Source: Dromaius novaehollandiae
Lineage: Eukaryota > Chordata > Aves > Casuariiformes > Dromaiidae
Direction: 5' to 3'
DNA: 64,000 nt
NCBI RefSeq assembly: GCF_036370855.1
Contig: NC_088102.1
Location: 65,853,601-65,917,600 of the forward strand
The notes beneath the pieces are model-generated. The model was given only the letters and a program-made list of their open reading frames with translations. It did no database searches and was not told where the DNA came from. Each line of letters opens with the position of its first letter. The stretch's first letter is position 1. Made by a program: the position numbers and the translations under genes. Positions 51,891 to 62,155 of this stretch are shown piece after piece.

Positions 51891-53416
51891 ATGGTGGTGG
51901 CTGTCTGGTCCATAATGCTTTCTAGGATAAGCAAATATCCACTTCTCCTAGTTAACTGTGCAGTTTGTAACAAGAGGCCTGCCACATGTGTCACTTAATA
52001 ATCATGCAGCTCTTTTGTGAGCATGCTGTTAGTTTCCTTCATTGTCAAAATGCAGAGAAAAGTAGCCCTTGTAAAAGTTGCATTGTGGAGTTCTTTAATG
52101 TAAATCAGAACAAACTTGCTTGATTTGCAAGTAAACAGTCGTCTTAACTTCTAGGTGCCTGGCACACCTTGTAGGACTCTTGGGGGTTTTAAGGCAACAT
52201 TACTCAAGACTGCAGAGGTTTGATAGTTCCTCACACTCTATGCTCTTCTATCACAGACTAAGCAAAGGGGCTTGTACCATCTCCACATCCCTACCTTGCT
52301 CTTAGAACATGTTTGTGGCTCAGCTCAAAAATTCCAGTGGGAGAGGAGGAGGGTACAGATAGGTGGTGTACTACACCTAAGAAGCTTTTGTAGCCAGGCA
52401 TTGGACTACGCTCAGTAAGTGTGAGAGCTGTGGAGGACCTGGGAGGCTGGCATGGGGGGGAGGCAGGGTGTTCATGGTCAAAATAGTGTTTATCCTGGGG
52501 GCAGGGGAAAGCAGCAGCTACAGCATGTACCCATAGCAGTGTAAACATATAGCTGACAAGGGTAAGGATCAGGAGTTTGCACACATGCTGGTATAATGAC
52601 AGAAACGCCCAGTGGTGGTAGGCACATTGAATAGAGGTATTTTGACCAGTTGCTTCTGTATCAGAAGAAATTGAATGCTATACTTCCCACATCATCGTGA
52701 AGTTCTTTCTACTACATGGTTAAATAGGAGTGCTATTACATCGAGATAAACATCTGCAAATTAGCACACAGAAGTAATTTATGTGCATGAATCCCAAACG
52801 GCTAACTTTAGTTTTGAGAAAACGGGAAATTCCGGAACAGGGAGAGCTTAATGTGCCAGGATTCAGCAAGAGCAAACACGATGCCAGGGTGATTAGGCTG
52901 ATGAGCTAGACGTTCATCCCGGGGAAAGTAGTGGGAAAGCTGAGCTGGGCTTCAGTTAGAGTTAATGCCAGTCCACACAGCCTCATAGAAAATAGATCTT
53001 GTCGAAACCTAGCCTTTCCCTTGCGCTTATAGATCTAGCTGATAATGGCAAAGACGAACATTCAAGACTCTTCTCTGTTTTCAGGTGGCTATTTATAGAC
53101 TCTGTAAGCTTATGAGAAAAGAAAGCAGCAGGTACTTGGGCTAGTCTAGCAGCTGAGCGGATCAAGAACCTGTTGTCTGTTAGAAGGTCAAAGCCAGGCG
53201 TGTGCAGGCTGGATGGTGAATGCAGGAGCATGTGTGTGAAAAACGAAGTAAGGGTGATCAGCTTGGAACGAATTACAGTGGAAAAGGATCACATCTCCAT
53301 CTTGGTGTTTTCCAGAGACCGTGCCCTAAGCCAAATAAACTAGTGGGCTCTAGGAAGAGTTAAAGCAGGAAGTTTTACAAGTGATGAGGGGATACACCAA
53401 AAAAAGGTTAATCTGC

Positions 53417-53442
53417 ATATATATATATATATATATATATAT
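53417..53442. repeat. (AT)13 microsatellite
   Basis: Thirteen AT units are uninterrupted in the intergenic DNA downstream of NAP1L4. Confidence 0.9.
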
Positions 53443-55887
53443 GAGTGGTTACCCTTACAGCAACCTAGTAGAGGAAACTAAAGTTGATCTGTGGGGGCAC
53501 GCTATTTTGGTGTGATCTGCATTTTTGTAGCCTCTAATTCTCCAAAGAAAAAACTGCCCCAGTTCTGGGTCTGAAGGTTGAACCATCTGGAAGCTTTCCA
53601 AGTGAGATTAATTTGGGAAGTCATGTATTTGGGCTGCGATGTGATTAATCGCTTCAGTTGTCCAGGCAGAAAGCCTTGAAGGAGCCACGCTGGTGCACTC
53701 GCTGATACAGAAATGGCAAACATCGTGCAGGCAGCTGACGGTCAGGCGGTGGGACTGGACACTGGGGAAGTCTTTTGCAAGGGCACTGGCTAGTCCTGAG
53801 GCGTGATCAGGGTACCTTCGTGGGACTCCGGCTAAGATGTTTCGGGTAACCGTGACAGCTGCAGCCTTTCAGCCTGATTTCCTTCAGTTCAATTGCTTGG
53901 GATTTTTGCTATGACCCAGTTAAAATTTATATTAGCTAGAACAAATTAAATGGTCTGCCAGTTTCCGTTCTCCTTATTAAACAAGCTTTTCCTGTTTGAA
54001 GATAAAGGCGAGTCTTAATAAATTCATTCTCAGTTAAATGTTTCCTTTATGGGATGGGAGCTCCTCAAATGAATGAGGTCTTTTGAAGTCTTGAAGCGAA
54101 GCCTAGAAGAGGCTTAAGCCTGAGAAGGGCATTTAAGAAGAGGTCAGACTAATCATGGTGCAGGGGAGTCACCGTTTCCTTGCAAACTTGGTGATTCAGA
54201 AGCTGAGCTTCAGACGTAAGAGCAGCTCCGACTGCCGGAAGCTGCGCTGAGTTGGCGCATAACCTTATGAACTTGCACTTGGAAGTGTCACTTTTTTTTT
54301 TCCCTGAGGCAGCTTAGCTCGATCCTGGTTGGAGGCTGTACAGGTGGGACAGAAGTGGCCTTTCTAATTGAGCCTCTGAGCATTTCCAGTGCGTTACGCA
54401 AGCTGTATGTCCCACTGGAGCCAGAGCACAGTCCTCCTAAACCAAGGCTCTGTGTGCTTGGAGAAGAGGGGGCAAAGCCTAGTCCTGGCCTGGCACAGCC
54501 GGGGGGGGGGCTGCCGTCTTGCTGCTGGTGCTTCCCCAGGGCCTCGCTTCAGCTGTGGGAGACTGTGAAGTTGACCTATGAGGCCTGCAAATCCTCTGCT
54601 AATAAACCCATTATAAGTGGCAATGTCTTCTGTAATAATTAAAAAAAAAAAAAACAAAAAACAAAGGGGGGGGGGGTGCTGTATTCATGCTGCTTCATTC
54701 TCTGCCTCGTCCTGTGGGTAAATATCTGTGTTAGATCCCAAACAAAGTCTGGGAGGCGGTTACTTCATGTCCATACAGTACTTGATCAGTGACCTGGGTC
54801 GGACAGAAACGTCACCTTACCTTTCCCAGACAGTTTATAGTCACAACACCAGTGGCAGACAGAGCTGGGGGGGTTCCCCGCCTCCCCCCCCCCCACATGC
54901 CACGTTGCTGTCCTGAGCACCTCCAGTCTCCTGGGGGCCAGCGATGGGAAGCCCAAAGAACACAGGTTGCACATCGCCCAGGTCTGAGAAGCAGCCAAAA
55001 AAAGAAAGACCCCCCCCCCAAAAAAAAAGGAAAAAAAAAAAAAAAGAACCCCCTGGCTCTCTGCTGTTGATGGAGGGTTACGTGAAGCCCAAGCTGCTGC
55101 CGGCCCCCAGCCCTGTCCCTAGGCCACTGTCCCCCTGCGCGCAAGTGGCAAGTTCAGCACAGCTGCCTGGCGAGCCGTCCCGGCTGGCCACGTTGGGAAG
55201 CGGTCAGCTGGGCTGACGGGAGAGCGGATTTGGCCCAAAACGGGTATCAGAGCCACTGACAAAGACCCCAGCTAAGGCCGGAGCTGGGCCGTGACGTGTT
55301 GGCAGTCCGAGCTCGCTCACTGCGGAGGGCAGGCGGTGCTCAGGGGCGCGAGCCAACAGGTCGAGGCATTTTGAGGCAGAGAAAAACCAGCTAAGGTGTA
55401 AGTGCTGCTGACAGCCCCCTAAGCTTTTTTCATCGCTCGCCGCTTCAAAAAGCAGGGGAAAACAAATTACGCGCGTTCAAGCTGAGATTTACACAGGGTG
55501 CACGGCTGCCTAGCCTGCGAGGCCATCAAAAAGGCACGCTTTGGAGCAAGAGCACCTGCAGAGAGCACCGGACTGTTATTACACCGAAACAACAACAACA
55601 AAAAGGATTTTAATAAGCACAGGTCAGGTCAAAACATAGGGAAGTGCAGCAACACATCCGCGTATGGTGCTTGCTCAGGCGTTTCCAAGGCCGGCGCGAG
55701 GCGGGTGAAGCCCTGCCCGGCTCTGCAGCAGCCGTGTTGCAGCAGTCCCAGCACGCGCCGCGCTGCCTTGCCGGCCTCCGCAAAGCTGAGCTGCCTGGAG
55801 GGTCCTGTGGTTACGCAGCTGGCTTGGCATTTGGCGGGATCTCCTACCCAAGGCAACCGGAGGGGCCTGCTGCAGGACGCGCTCGGG

Positions 55888-56197
55888 TCGCGCTGAGACC
55901 TGGCACGTTCAGCGCAGCGTCCTGGGAACTGGGGGGGGTCGCGCTGAGACCTGGCGCGTTCGGCGCAGTGTCCTGGGAATTGGGGGTCACGCTGAGACCT
56001 GGCGCGTTCGGCGCAGCGTCCTGGGAATTGGGGGGGGGTCGCACTGAGACCTGGCGCGTTCGGCGCAGCGTCTTGGGAATTGGGGGGGGGGGGGGGGGGG
56101 GGGGGGTCGCGCTGAGACCTGGCGCGTTCGGCGCAGCGTCCTGGGAATTGGGGTCGCGCTGAGACCTGGCGCGTTCGGCGCAGCGTCCTGGGAATTG
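55888..56197. repeat. GC-rich minisatellite, six copies, G-tract spacers
   Basis: Six tandem units share a core of about 40 bases beginning CGCTGAGACCTGGCGCGTTC and ending in a GTCCTGGGAATT-like block. The GCTGAG/ACTGAG starts are at 55892, 55943, 55991, 56043, 56111 and 56158, giving spacings of 51, 48, 52, 68 and 47 bases. Most of the spacing variation comes from the G run that ends each unit; the fourth unit ends in 25 consecutive G (56082-56106). Cores are nearly identical, so the array is young or homogenised. Confidence 0.92.
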
Positions 56198-56459
56198 CCC
56201 CCTGCAGCAAGCGCCGGCAAGGCAAAACCCCTCTCCTTGCCAAAAGCAGCTGCTCCTCCAGCTGTCGGCCAGGAGGGAGCAGGTTGCAAAGCCGGGTGCC
56301 AGCCCACATCGCTCAGGGTGAGCTTAAATAAAAGAAAAAGCGACCAGAAATTAGTTTCTGCGCTAATGACAAAACCCAGCGGCAATGACGGCACTTTGCC
56401 CTCTCCCGGGCCCTGCCGCCTTGCTTGAAGGAAAGAAAAGGGCCAGCCTGGGCCCTGGC

Positions 56460-56492
56460 CGGGAGGAGGAGGAGGAGGAGGAGGAGGGGGAG
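56460..56492. repeat. (GGA)n repeat
   Basis: About eight GGA units followed by GGGGGAGG form a purine tract in the GC-rich intergenic domain. The proline-rich open frame on the opposite strand is its by-product. Confidence 0.85.
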
Positions 56493-56650
56493 GCAGGCTG
56501 CCCGGCCAAGCGGGCGGCTCATTTCCAGGCCAAGGACGGATGAAGCTGCTGGATGGAGGCAGAAGGGAGCAGCCGCCGTAACTGCGCGGCACCGCGCGCT
56601 CTCATCGCCTCGGCAGCTTGCGAAACGCGCCACCCCCTCCCTTGCCAGCC

Positions 56651-56707
56651 GGGCTTTAATTGGGTTTAATGAAGAGGCAATTACCCCGTTTCAATTTTTA
56701 ATTAAAG
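56651..56707. promoter_or_regulatory. AT-rich, homeodomain-type motif cluster in GC-rich DNA
   Basis: A short AT-rich island contains TTTAATTGG, TTTAATGA, CAATTA and TTAATTAAA within 57 bases, flanked on both sides by GC-rich sequence. TAAT/ATTA cores are the standard homeodomain contact. The compact, non-repetitive composition looks more like a conserved enhancer than simple sequence, but conservation cannot be seen from one genome. Confidence 0.35.
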
Positions 56708-57014
56708 GCGGTGTTGGAGGCAGCGGACCAGCCCCTTCCCGCGCGCTGCAGCCCGGCAGGGAGGGCTCAGCCTTCCCACGGCGCCCGCGGACGAACCGGC
56801 CGCGCCGGTGCTGCGGGACGTCCCGCCGGCAGTGCCGCCGGCCCCGCGGGGAGAGAGTGAACGGCTTAAATAAATAAAATAAAATATAAAAAATATATTT
56901 TTTATATATATAAAAAAAAGAATAATGATGAAACAACAGCCCTCCGAAGCCGAAACTGTGGCCTGAAGGATGCGCAGGGTGGTGGTGGAGGGCGCTGCTG
57001 ACCTATCCCCTGGG

Positions 57015-57112
57015 GAAAAAAAGAAGGGGGGGGAAAAAAAAAGGAAAAAAAGAAAAAAAGAAGAAAAGAAAAAAGGAAAAAAAAAGGAGAGAAAAGAAAA
57101 GAAAAAAAAAGC
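57015..57112. repeat. A/G-rich purine tract
   Basis: About 100 bases are almost purely A and G with long A runs. This low-complexity sequence lies upstream of PHLDA2. Confidence 0.85.
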
Positions 57113-57340
57113 ATTAACCACACATCGCTGCGTGAGGCCGCTCCAGGCCGCAGCGTTATTGCTCCGCACGCGGCCGCCAGCCAGGGACTTTGGCCTCTAA
57201 TTGCTCCCGTGCGCTGGGTTGGGTTTTTTCCCCTCCCTGCGCGTCGATGCGGTGCGTAATCGCTTTACGACTTCCTCCGGCCGGGAGGGATCGAGAAACC
57301 CTCCTCTGGGGGCCGCGGCCCCCTCCCACGGCAGCCCGGG

Positions 57341-57366
57341 GGGGGTGGTGGTGGTGGTGGTGGTGG
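57341..57366. repeat. (GGT)n microsatellite
   Basis: A G run leads into about seven GGT/GTG units before GTTATG. Simple sequence in the intergenic GC-rich domain. Confidence 0.85.
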
Positions 57367-57879
57367 TTATGTGCGGATGTATCGGCCCGGGAAGCGACAA
57401 GCAGCCGTAGGGCTGAAGGGGGGGAGGAAAAAAATTAATAATATTATTAAAAAAAAAAAAAGAAAAAAAAAAAGAAGCGAAGTCCAAGGCCTTTCTGTGA
57501 AGTGCCCGGCCTGCCCTACCGCGGGCTTTGCCCTGTCACCTTTTTTCCCTTTCCGTTCCACTTTCCATCTCGAGGTGCCGCCGGGCACTGCTGCCGCGGG
57601 TGAACGTGGCTGTGGCTTTTTTTTTAAAAAAAAACAAAACCCCCCCCAAAAAAACCTGAAGTCCCTTTTCGTTAGGGAGTGAAAAGAAAAAAAAAAGAAA
57701 AGAAGAAAGAAAAAAAAAAGAAAAAGAAAAGTCGCATCCTCAGCTTTGTATGACTTAACAGTTCCCCTTTCCCACCTTATGAGTCAGCTAAAGGCCGTGG
57801 GGCCTGTGAGAAAGGGAATAACTTCATCATCGATGAGCACCCTTTTTTTTTTTTTCCTTTTTTTTCCTCCCCCCCCCCC

Positions 57880-58500
57880 TTAATGGCAGCCCGTGACCCC
57901 GCGAGGGCTGCGCCAGGCCTGCCCGGGCCGGGGGGGTGGCGGGGAGAGGGCTGCGACGGCAGGGCCAGCACCGGGGCTGAAGCTGCTCCGGGAGGGGTTT
58001 CCTCGCAGCCGTGTCCCTGCGTGGGGGTGCAAACTGGAGCAGCTGGTTACAAGCCACTTGGCCGATACCCGCCGCTTTGGAAAGGGCCGGGGCTCTCCGC
58101 TTCGGCACGCCGTGGGCAGCACCGGCCCGAAGCGCCCGGCGTCCTGCGGAGCCCGGTTTAGGTGGGGTGCGTGTCCTGAGTTGGCTGCATCCCGAGCGCG
58201 GCGACGGTTCCCGGCAGTGACGGCCTGCCGCGGCCCCCGTGCACGCCTGAGTCAGGCCGCGCCGGACCGGGGGCCCCGCCGACGAAGAGCGGTGAATTGA
58301 GCAACGGGGGCTGCGTGGCAGCGCTGAGTAACGCGCGCCGCTGTTTGTTTGCATTGCCCCCAAAGCCGGCCAAAAACGCGGCGGTCTGCGCAACCGCCGA
58401 GCGAGCGAGCGAGCGCCCTCGGGGGCCTCCGGCTCCCTGGCCGAGCCCTTCGGAGGCAGCTGCCCCCCCCCCCCGGCAGCGGCAGGCCAAAACCCCTCGG
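57880..58500. promoter_or_regulatory. CpG island upstream of PHLDA2
   Basis: This stretch is dense in CG dinucleotides, has a GAGC repeat near 58398-58416 and contains the palindromic AP-1-type site CCTGAGTCAGG at 58246-58256. It lies about 2-2.5 kb upstream of PHLDA2 exon 1, separate from the CpG island at the gene start. It may be a distal promoter or regulatory island; no exon can be supported. Confidence 0.5.
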
Positions 58501-59931
58501 ATACCCCCGGGAGCAGTGCACTTAAGGAAAAAAAAAGCATCTTTAGGGAAGAGGGAGCAAAAACTGCCCCCTCACAAATGCTCTGCCACAGCACCCAGTT
58601 TACAGCTATTTAGCTTTTTTTTTTTGGACTGTAGATTTCCTCGGGGAGCAGCTGGGGTAGCTGGCGGCTGCTATGCGTAGCTACACCCATCGGCAGCCGC
58701 GTGCGCCGCTGTACTCGGCCACGCCGGCCCAGGCAGCAGGTCGGGGTGCAGGCGCGTGTGCATCGCCCTCACCAAGGCCTTCAGCTGGCAGGATTTCGGT
58801 TTCGGTCCTGCAAGCAGGGTTCCCCCTCTGCAGAGGTCACGTTGAAATAAAAGGGGCCCGTTATAGCAAAAGAAGTACCAGTAGCGGCCACCCAGCAAGG
58901 CCGACGGCAGGCCCCAGCCCGGGCTGCTTATTTGTTGGCAAGCCCTCGGCACTGGTTTCCCCGGCCAAACTGGTGCCCGCGCATGCAAACCCCGCTGAGG
59001 CTTCCTGCTGCCTTCGGCCGTGCCCCATGGTCAAGCTTGCGCTGCCCGGCCACGGGCCAGGCAGGCACCGGCGCTCCCCGTCCTACTGATGGTAGGTGTG
59101 CTTTAAAAACCCTCTTTTATGGAAAACCGTGGTGCGTACAGGAGGGCGAGGGCCTCTCACGGCCGTGCCGCGGAAGCCGGGGCCCCGGCTGCAGGCCCCT
59201 GCCTGCTCCTGCCCCGTCAGCCGTCGCCCCGCGGGAGCCAGTCCCGGCCCCGCTTGCCAAAAGCAGCCCTGACCACATCTTTTTTCCTAATAAAGCAATT
59301 TTTTGCCAATAGTTTTCTAACGTGGAGCCGAGGGGGAGTGCGCTGCGAGCTGGGCGAGGCACTGAATTTTTTTAAAATGATGGATACATGAGTAAGAAAA
59401 TTGTTCAGCTATAGATAAAGCAAGAGCGAAAGCCAAACCCCAGCGCGTGTCCTGACCCCGCACCCGCAGATGCCCATTGCACAGAAAAGCAAACATGGGT
59501 TTTTTTTTTTTTTAACGGTCCTTTTGCAGCAAGGTGTGCGCTAACGTGCCAAGTCCCGCAGCGCTTGCGCGCGAGCCGCTTCCCGCCAGATGTTCCCGCT
59601 GCCGCTCCCGACCTGCTGCCTTTTCCTTTCCTTTTTTCGCCAGGTTGCTCTTTCTGCAGCAGCGTCCCGTTGCTCTTTCCCGGAGCAGCCGCACGTGTCC
59701 CTGAAGCCCTGCACGCGCAGCCCGGCCGGGGGGCTTAGCTGACAGCCCCGTGTGCCCCTTGCTGCGGGGGGGGGGGGGGGGGATACCCGCCAGCCCCCAG
59801 CGTGGCTTTTTTTCCCGGCTAAACCAGAGAGCAGAGCTAATGCTAAGAAGGCGGCAGCTGTTAGGTGCTATTATATAGGGATATTGTATACTGTGTTAGG
59901 CTACATTATATAGCCTCTCTCTTTTCTTCTT

Positions 59932-59965
59932 CTTCTTCTTCTTCTTCTTCTTCTTCTTCTTCTTC
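59932..59965. repeat. (TTC)n microsatellite
   Basis: About 11 TTC units (GAA on the minus strand) lie roughly 430 bases upstream of the PHLDA2 start codon. Confidence 0.9.
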
Positions 59966-60189
59966 GTCTTGTTGGGCTGCATCGGTGCCGGAGGAAGCGG
60001 CGGTGCCCTCCCTGGGGGCAGGGAGCGGGCCGGGGGGGCGGGGAAAGGGGGGAAACGGGGTGATTTCGGGGAGCACGGAGGAGGTAAAGGCGGGGGGGGG
60101 GGGGGTCGGAGTGCGGGGCGCCGAGCGGGCGGCGGGGGCGGCGGGTTCCCACGGGCGGGAGCGCGGCGGGCCGGGCGCCCATCGGCGCG

Positions 60190-60319
60190 GCCTCGGGGCG
60201 GCGCGGGGCGGGGCGGGGCGCGGGGGCGGCGGCTGCCGGGGGAGGGCACCGGAAGGCGCCGGGCGCTGATTCATTGCAATAAAGCGGCGGCGGAGCGGCG
60301 CGGCGGGGCCATCGCCGCC

Positions 60320-60357
<38 letters not shown>

Positions 60358-60396
60358 GCCGGGAGCCGCCGCCGGAGCCGGGGCCGCCCGGGGAGG
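60190..60396 (+). promoter_or_regulatory. PHLDA2: PHLDA2 promoter and 5'UTR region
   Basis: Overlapping Sp1-type GC boxes (GGGGCGGGGCGGGGCG at 60205-60220) are followed by an AT-rich TGCAATAAAG near 60285-60294, which could act as a weak TATA element. A GAGCAG repeat (six units, about 60321-60356) probably lies in the 5'UTR. The CpG island extends through the coding exon. The transcription start is not resolved. Confidence 0.6.
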
Positions 60397-60801
60397 ATGA
60401 AGATGCAGGCCGAGGTGATCCGCGAGGGCGAGCTGGAGAAGCGCAGCGACAGCCTCTTCCAGCTGTGGAAGAAGAAGCTGGTGGTGCTCACCGAGGACAG
60501 CCTGAGCCTCTTCCCCGACGGGCACAGGCGGGCCAAGGGCAAGGAGCTGGGCTTCGGCTCCATCCTCAAGGTGGACTGCGTGGAGCGCACGGGCAAGTAC
60601 ATCTACTTCACCATCGTCACCACGGACCGCAAGGAGATGGACTTTCGCTGCGCCGACCAGAGCTGCTGGAACGCCTCCATCACCATGGCGCTCATCGCCT
60701 TCCAGAACCGCCGCGCCATCCAGCACTTCCGCAGCCGCCAGCCGCCGCCGCCGCCGCCGCCGCCCGGCGCCCCGGAGCGGCGCCTGCCGCGGGCGCCCTG
60801 A
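60397..60801 (+). CDS. PHLDA2: Pleckstrin homology-like domain family A member 2
   Basis: Small cytoplasmic protein that is almost entirely a PH domain able to bind phosphoinositides. In mammals it is an imprinted, maternally expressed restrainer of placental growth. The single coding exon gives 134 residues against 152 in human. The PH fold spans about residues 7-110: [48 protein letters not shown], and the C-terminal helix with the conserved Trp in [19 protein letters not shown]. The tail differs from mammals: FRSRQ is followed by eight prolines encoded by a CCG run (60742-60765). The ATG at 60397 has G at -3 and A at +4, and an in-frame second Met follows at codon 3. The stop TGA is at 60799-60801, seven bases before the exon end at 60808 (donor GTGAGC). 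Confidence 0.96.
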   Translation: MKMQAEVIREGELEKRSDSLFQLWKKKLVVLTEDSLSLFPDGHRRAKGKELGFGSILKVDCVERTGKYIYFTIVTTDRKEMDFRCADQSCWNASITMALIAFQNRRAIQHFRSRQPPPPPPPPGAPERRLPRAP

Positions 60802-60850
60802 CCGCCCGGTGAGCGCCCCGGCCCGGCCCCCCCGCCTTCTGAGTTCCCCC

Positions 60851-61430
60851 CTCTCTTTTCCCCCCCTTCTTCTTTCTTTCCCCCCTTCTTCTTTCTTTCC
60901 CCCCTTCTTCTTTCTTTCCCCCCCCTTCTTCTTTCTTTCCCCCCCCTTCTTCTTTCTTTTCCCCCCCTTCTTCTTTCTTTTTCCCCCCCTTCTTCTTTCT
61001 TTTTCCCCCCTTCTTCTTTCTTTTTCCCCCCCTTTTCTTCTTTTTCCCCCTTCTTTCTTTTTCCCCCCCTTCTTCTTTCTTTCCCCCCTTCTTCTTTCTT
61101 TCCCCCCCTTCTTCTTTCTTTCCCCCCCTTCTTCTTTCTTTCCCCCCCTTCTTCTTTCTTTCCCCCCTTTTCTTCTTTTTTCCCCCTTCTTCTTTCTTTT
61201 TCCCCCCCTTCTTCTTTCTTTTTCCCCCCCTTCTTCTTTCTTTTTCCCCCCCTTCTTCTTTCTTTTTCCCCCCCTTCTTCTTTCTTTTTCCCCCCCTTTT
61301 CTTCTTTTTCCCCCTTCTTTCTTTTTCCCCCCCTTCTTCTTTCTTTTTCCCCCCCTTTTCTTCTTTTTCCCCCTTCTTCTTTCTTTTTCCCCCTTTTCTT
61401 CTTTTTTTCCCCCTCTTTTATTTCATTTTA
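60851..61430 (+). repeat. Polypyrimidine minisatellite, about 20-base unit
   Basis: Tandem units of the type CCCCCCTTCTTCTTTCTTTT, with C runs and T runs of variable length, fill about 580 bases (roughly 28 copies). The plus strand is pure C and T throughout. A 303-codon open frame rich in Ser, Phe, Pro and Leu crosses it and is a by-product. Confidence 0.92.
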
Positions 61431-61506
61431 TTTCCCCTCCTCTTTTTATTATTATTTCCCCTCCTCTTTTTATTATTATTTCCCCTCTTCTTTTTATTAT
61501 TAATTT
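61431..61506 (+). repeat. Second array, 24-base unit, three copies
   Basis: CCCCTCCTCTTTTTATTATT units start at 61434, 61458 and 61482, a 24-base period. The array directly follows the polypyrimidine minisatellite and probably arose from its edge. Confidence 0.88.
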
Positions 61507-61703
61507 CTCCTCTTTTTCCCCTTTTTTCCTTTTTTTTCCCGCCCCCCCGGTGTCGTCCTGCGTGGGGTTGGGGGGGACGGGGGGGGGGGGTGACACGCAC
61601 CCAGCAGCGCTCGCTGTGACCGAGCTGCGGCCCCGCAAAGGGTCCCGCCACCCCGCTCCTTCAACTAACCCCCTTTTTTCCCCCCCATTTTCGCCGCCTC
61701 CAG

Positions 61704-62155
61704 ACCGCACCGCTGGCTGATACCCAGAGCGAGCGCCTCGGCCTGCGAGGGGACAGGGTGCCCATGAAGGAGAGCGAAGACGAAAGCTGGGAGCAGCTCA
61801 GTTCTCTCCGAGCCCGGGGAGGCTGCCGAGCCAAGAGCCCCGGGCTTCGCCCGAGATACACTTAAAAAAAAGGAGGAAAAAAAAAAAAAAAAAAAAAAGA
61901 AACCAAAGACTTCCGCACGGACTTCTAGCGAAGCGCCCACGTGCTGCGAGTGGCGCGGCTTTGCCAGCCGCTCTCCTATTTATGAGACGCGAGGAAGATG
62001 CAACACTGACTGGTGGTGTTGGAAAGGGTTTAAATTATTTGTCGTATCTATATTTGTATTTATTTTGATGAATGTCTTTCAGCTGTTATTAGTCTTAATA
62101 TTGCTTTTACGTTAATATGTCCATTCCAAATAAATTACTTGAAGTGTTCACTTTT
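61704..62155 (+). other. PHLDA2: PHLDA2 exon 2 (3'UTR) with poly(A) signal
   Basis: Begins after the acceptor CCTCCAG and carries AATAAA at 62129-62134, so the end near 62150 is inferred. It contains an A tract (about 61864-61899) and an AT-rich region typical of a 3'UTR. No coding content. Confidence 0.75.

Larger units (their letters stand above)
51890..60190. other. Intergenic region between NAP1L4 and PHLDA2
   Basis: About 8.3 kb with no gene I can support. The left 2.5 kb is AT-rich. From about 54.3 kb it becomes GC-rich with many G, C and A homopolymer runs, a minisatellite (55888-56197) and long CpG-rich blocks (about 57880-58500 and 59960-60400). Long open frames in this part come from the base composition and repeats. 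It is the natural place for PHLDA2 control elements. Confidence 0.6.
60809..61703 (+). other. PHLDA2: PHLDA2 intron within the 3'UTR
   Basis: The donor GTGAGC follows the stop codon and the acceptor CCTCCAG ends at 61703. The human gene likewise has one intron after its stop codon region. Most of this intron is the polypyrimidine array. Confidence 0.8.

Noticed and set aside
55629-56592. Overlapping minus-strand frames of 201-226 codons with repeated ERARSQRDP-like units
   Set aside because: The repeats are the six-copy DNA minisatellite read in different frames, and the frame shifts with G-run length between units. There are no splice sites or start context to support a gene.
57827-58594. 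255-codon minus-strand frame upstream of PHLDA2
   Set aside because: Its Arg/Pro/Ala composition is that expected from CpG-rich sequence, and it overlaps equally long frames on the other strand. No recognisable domain.
60809-61720. 303-codon plus-strand frame after PHLDA2
   Set aside because: It is a translation of the polypyrimidine minisatellite inside the intron. The low-complexity Phe/Pro/Ser/Leu content follows from the repeat unit.
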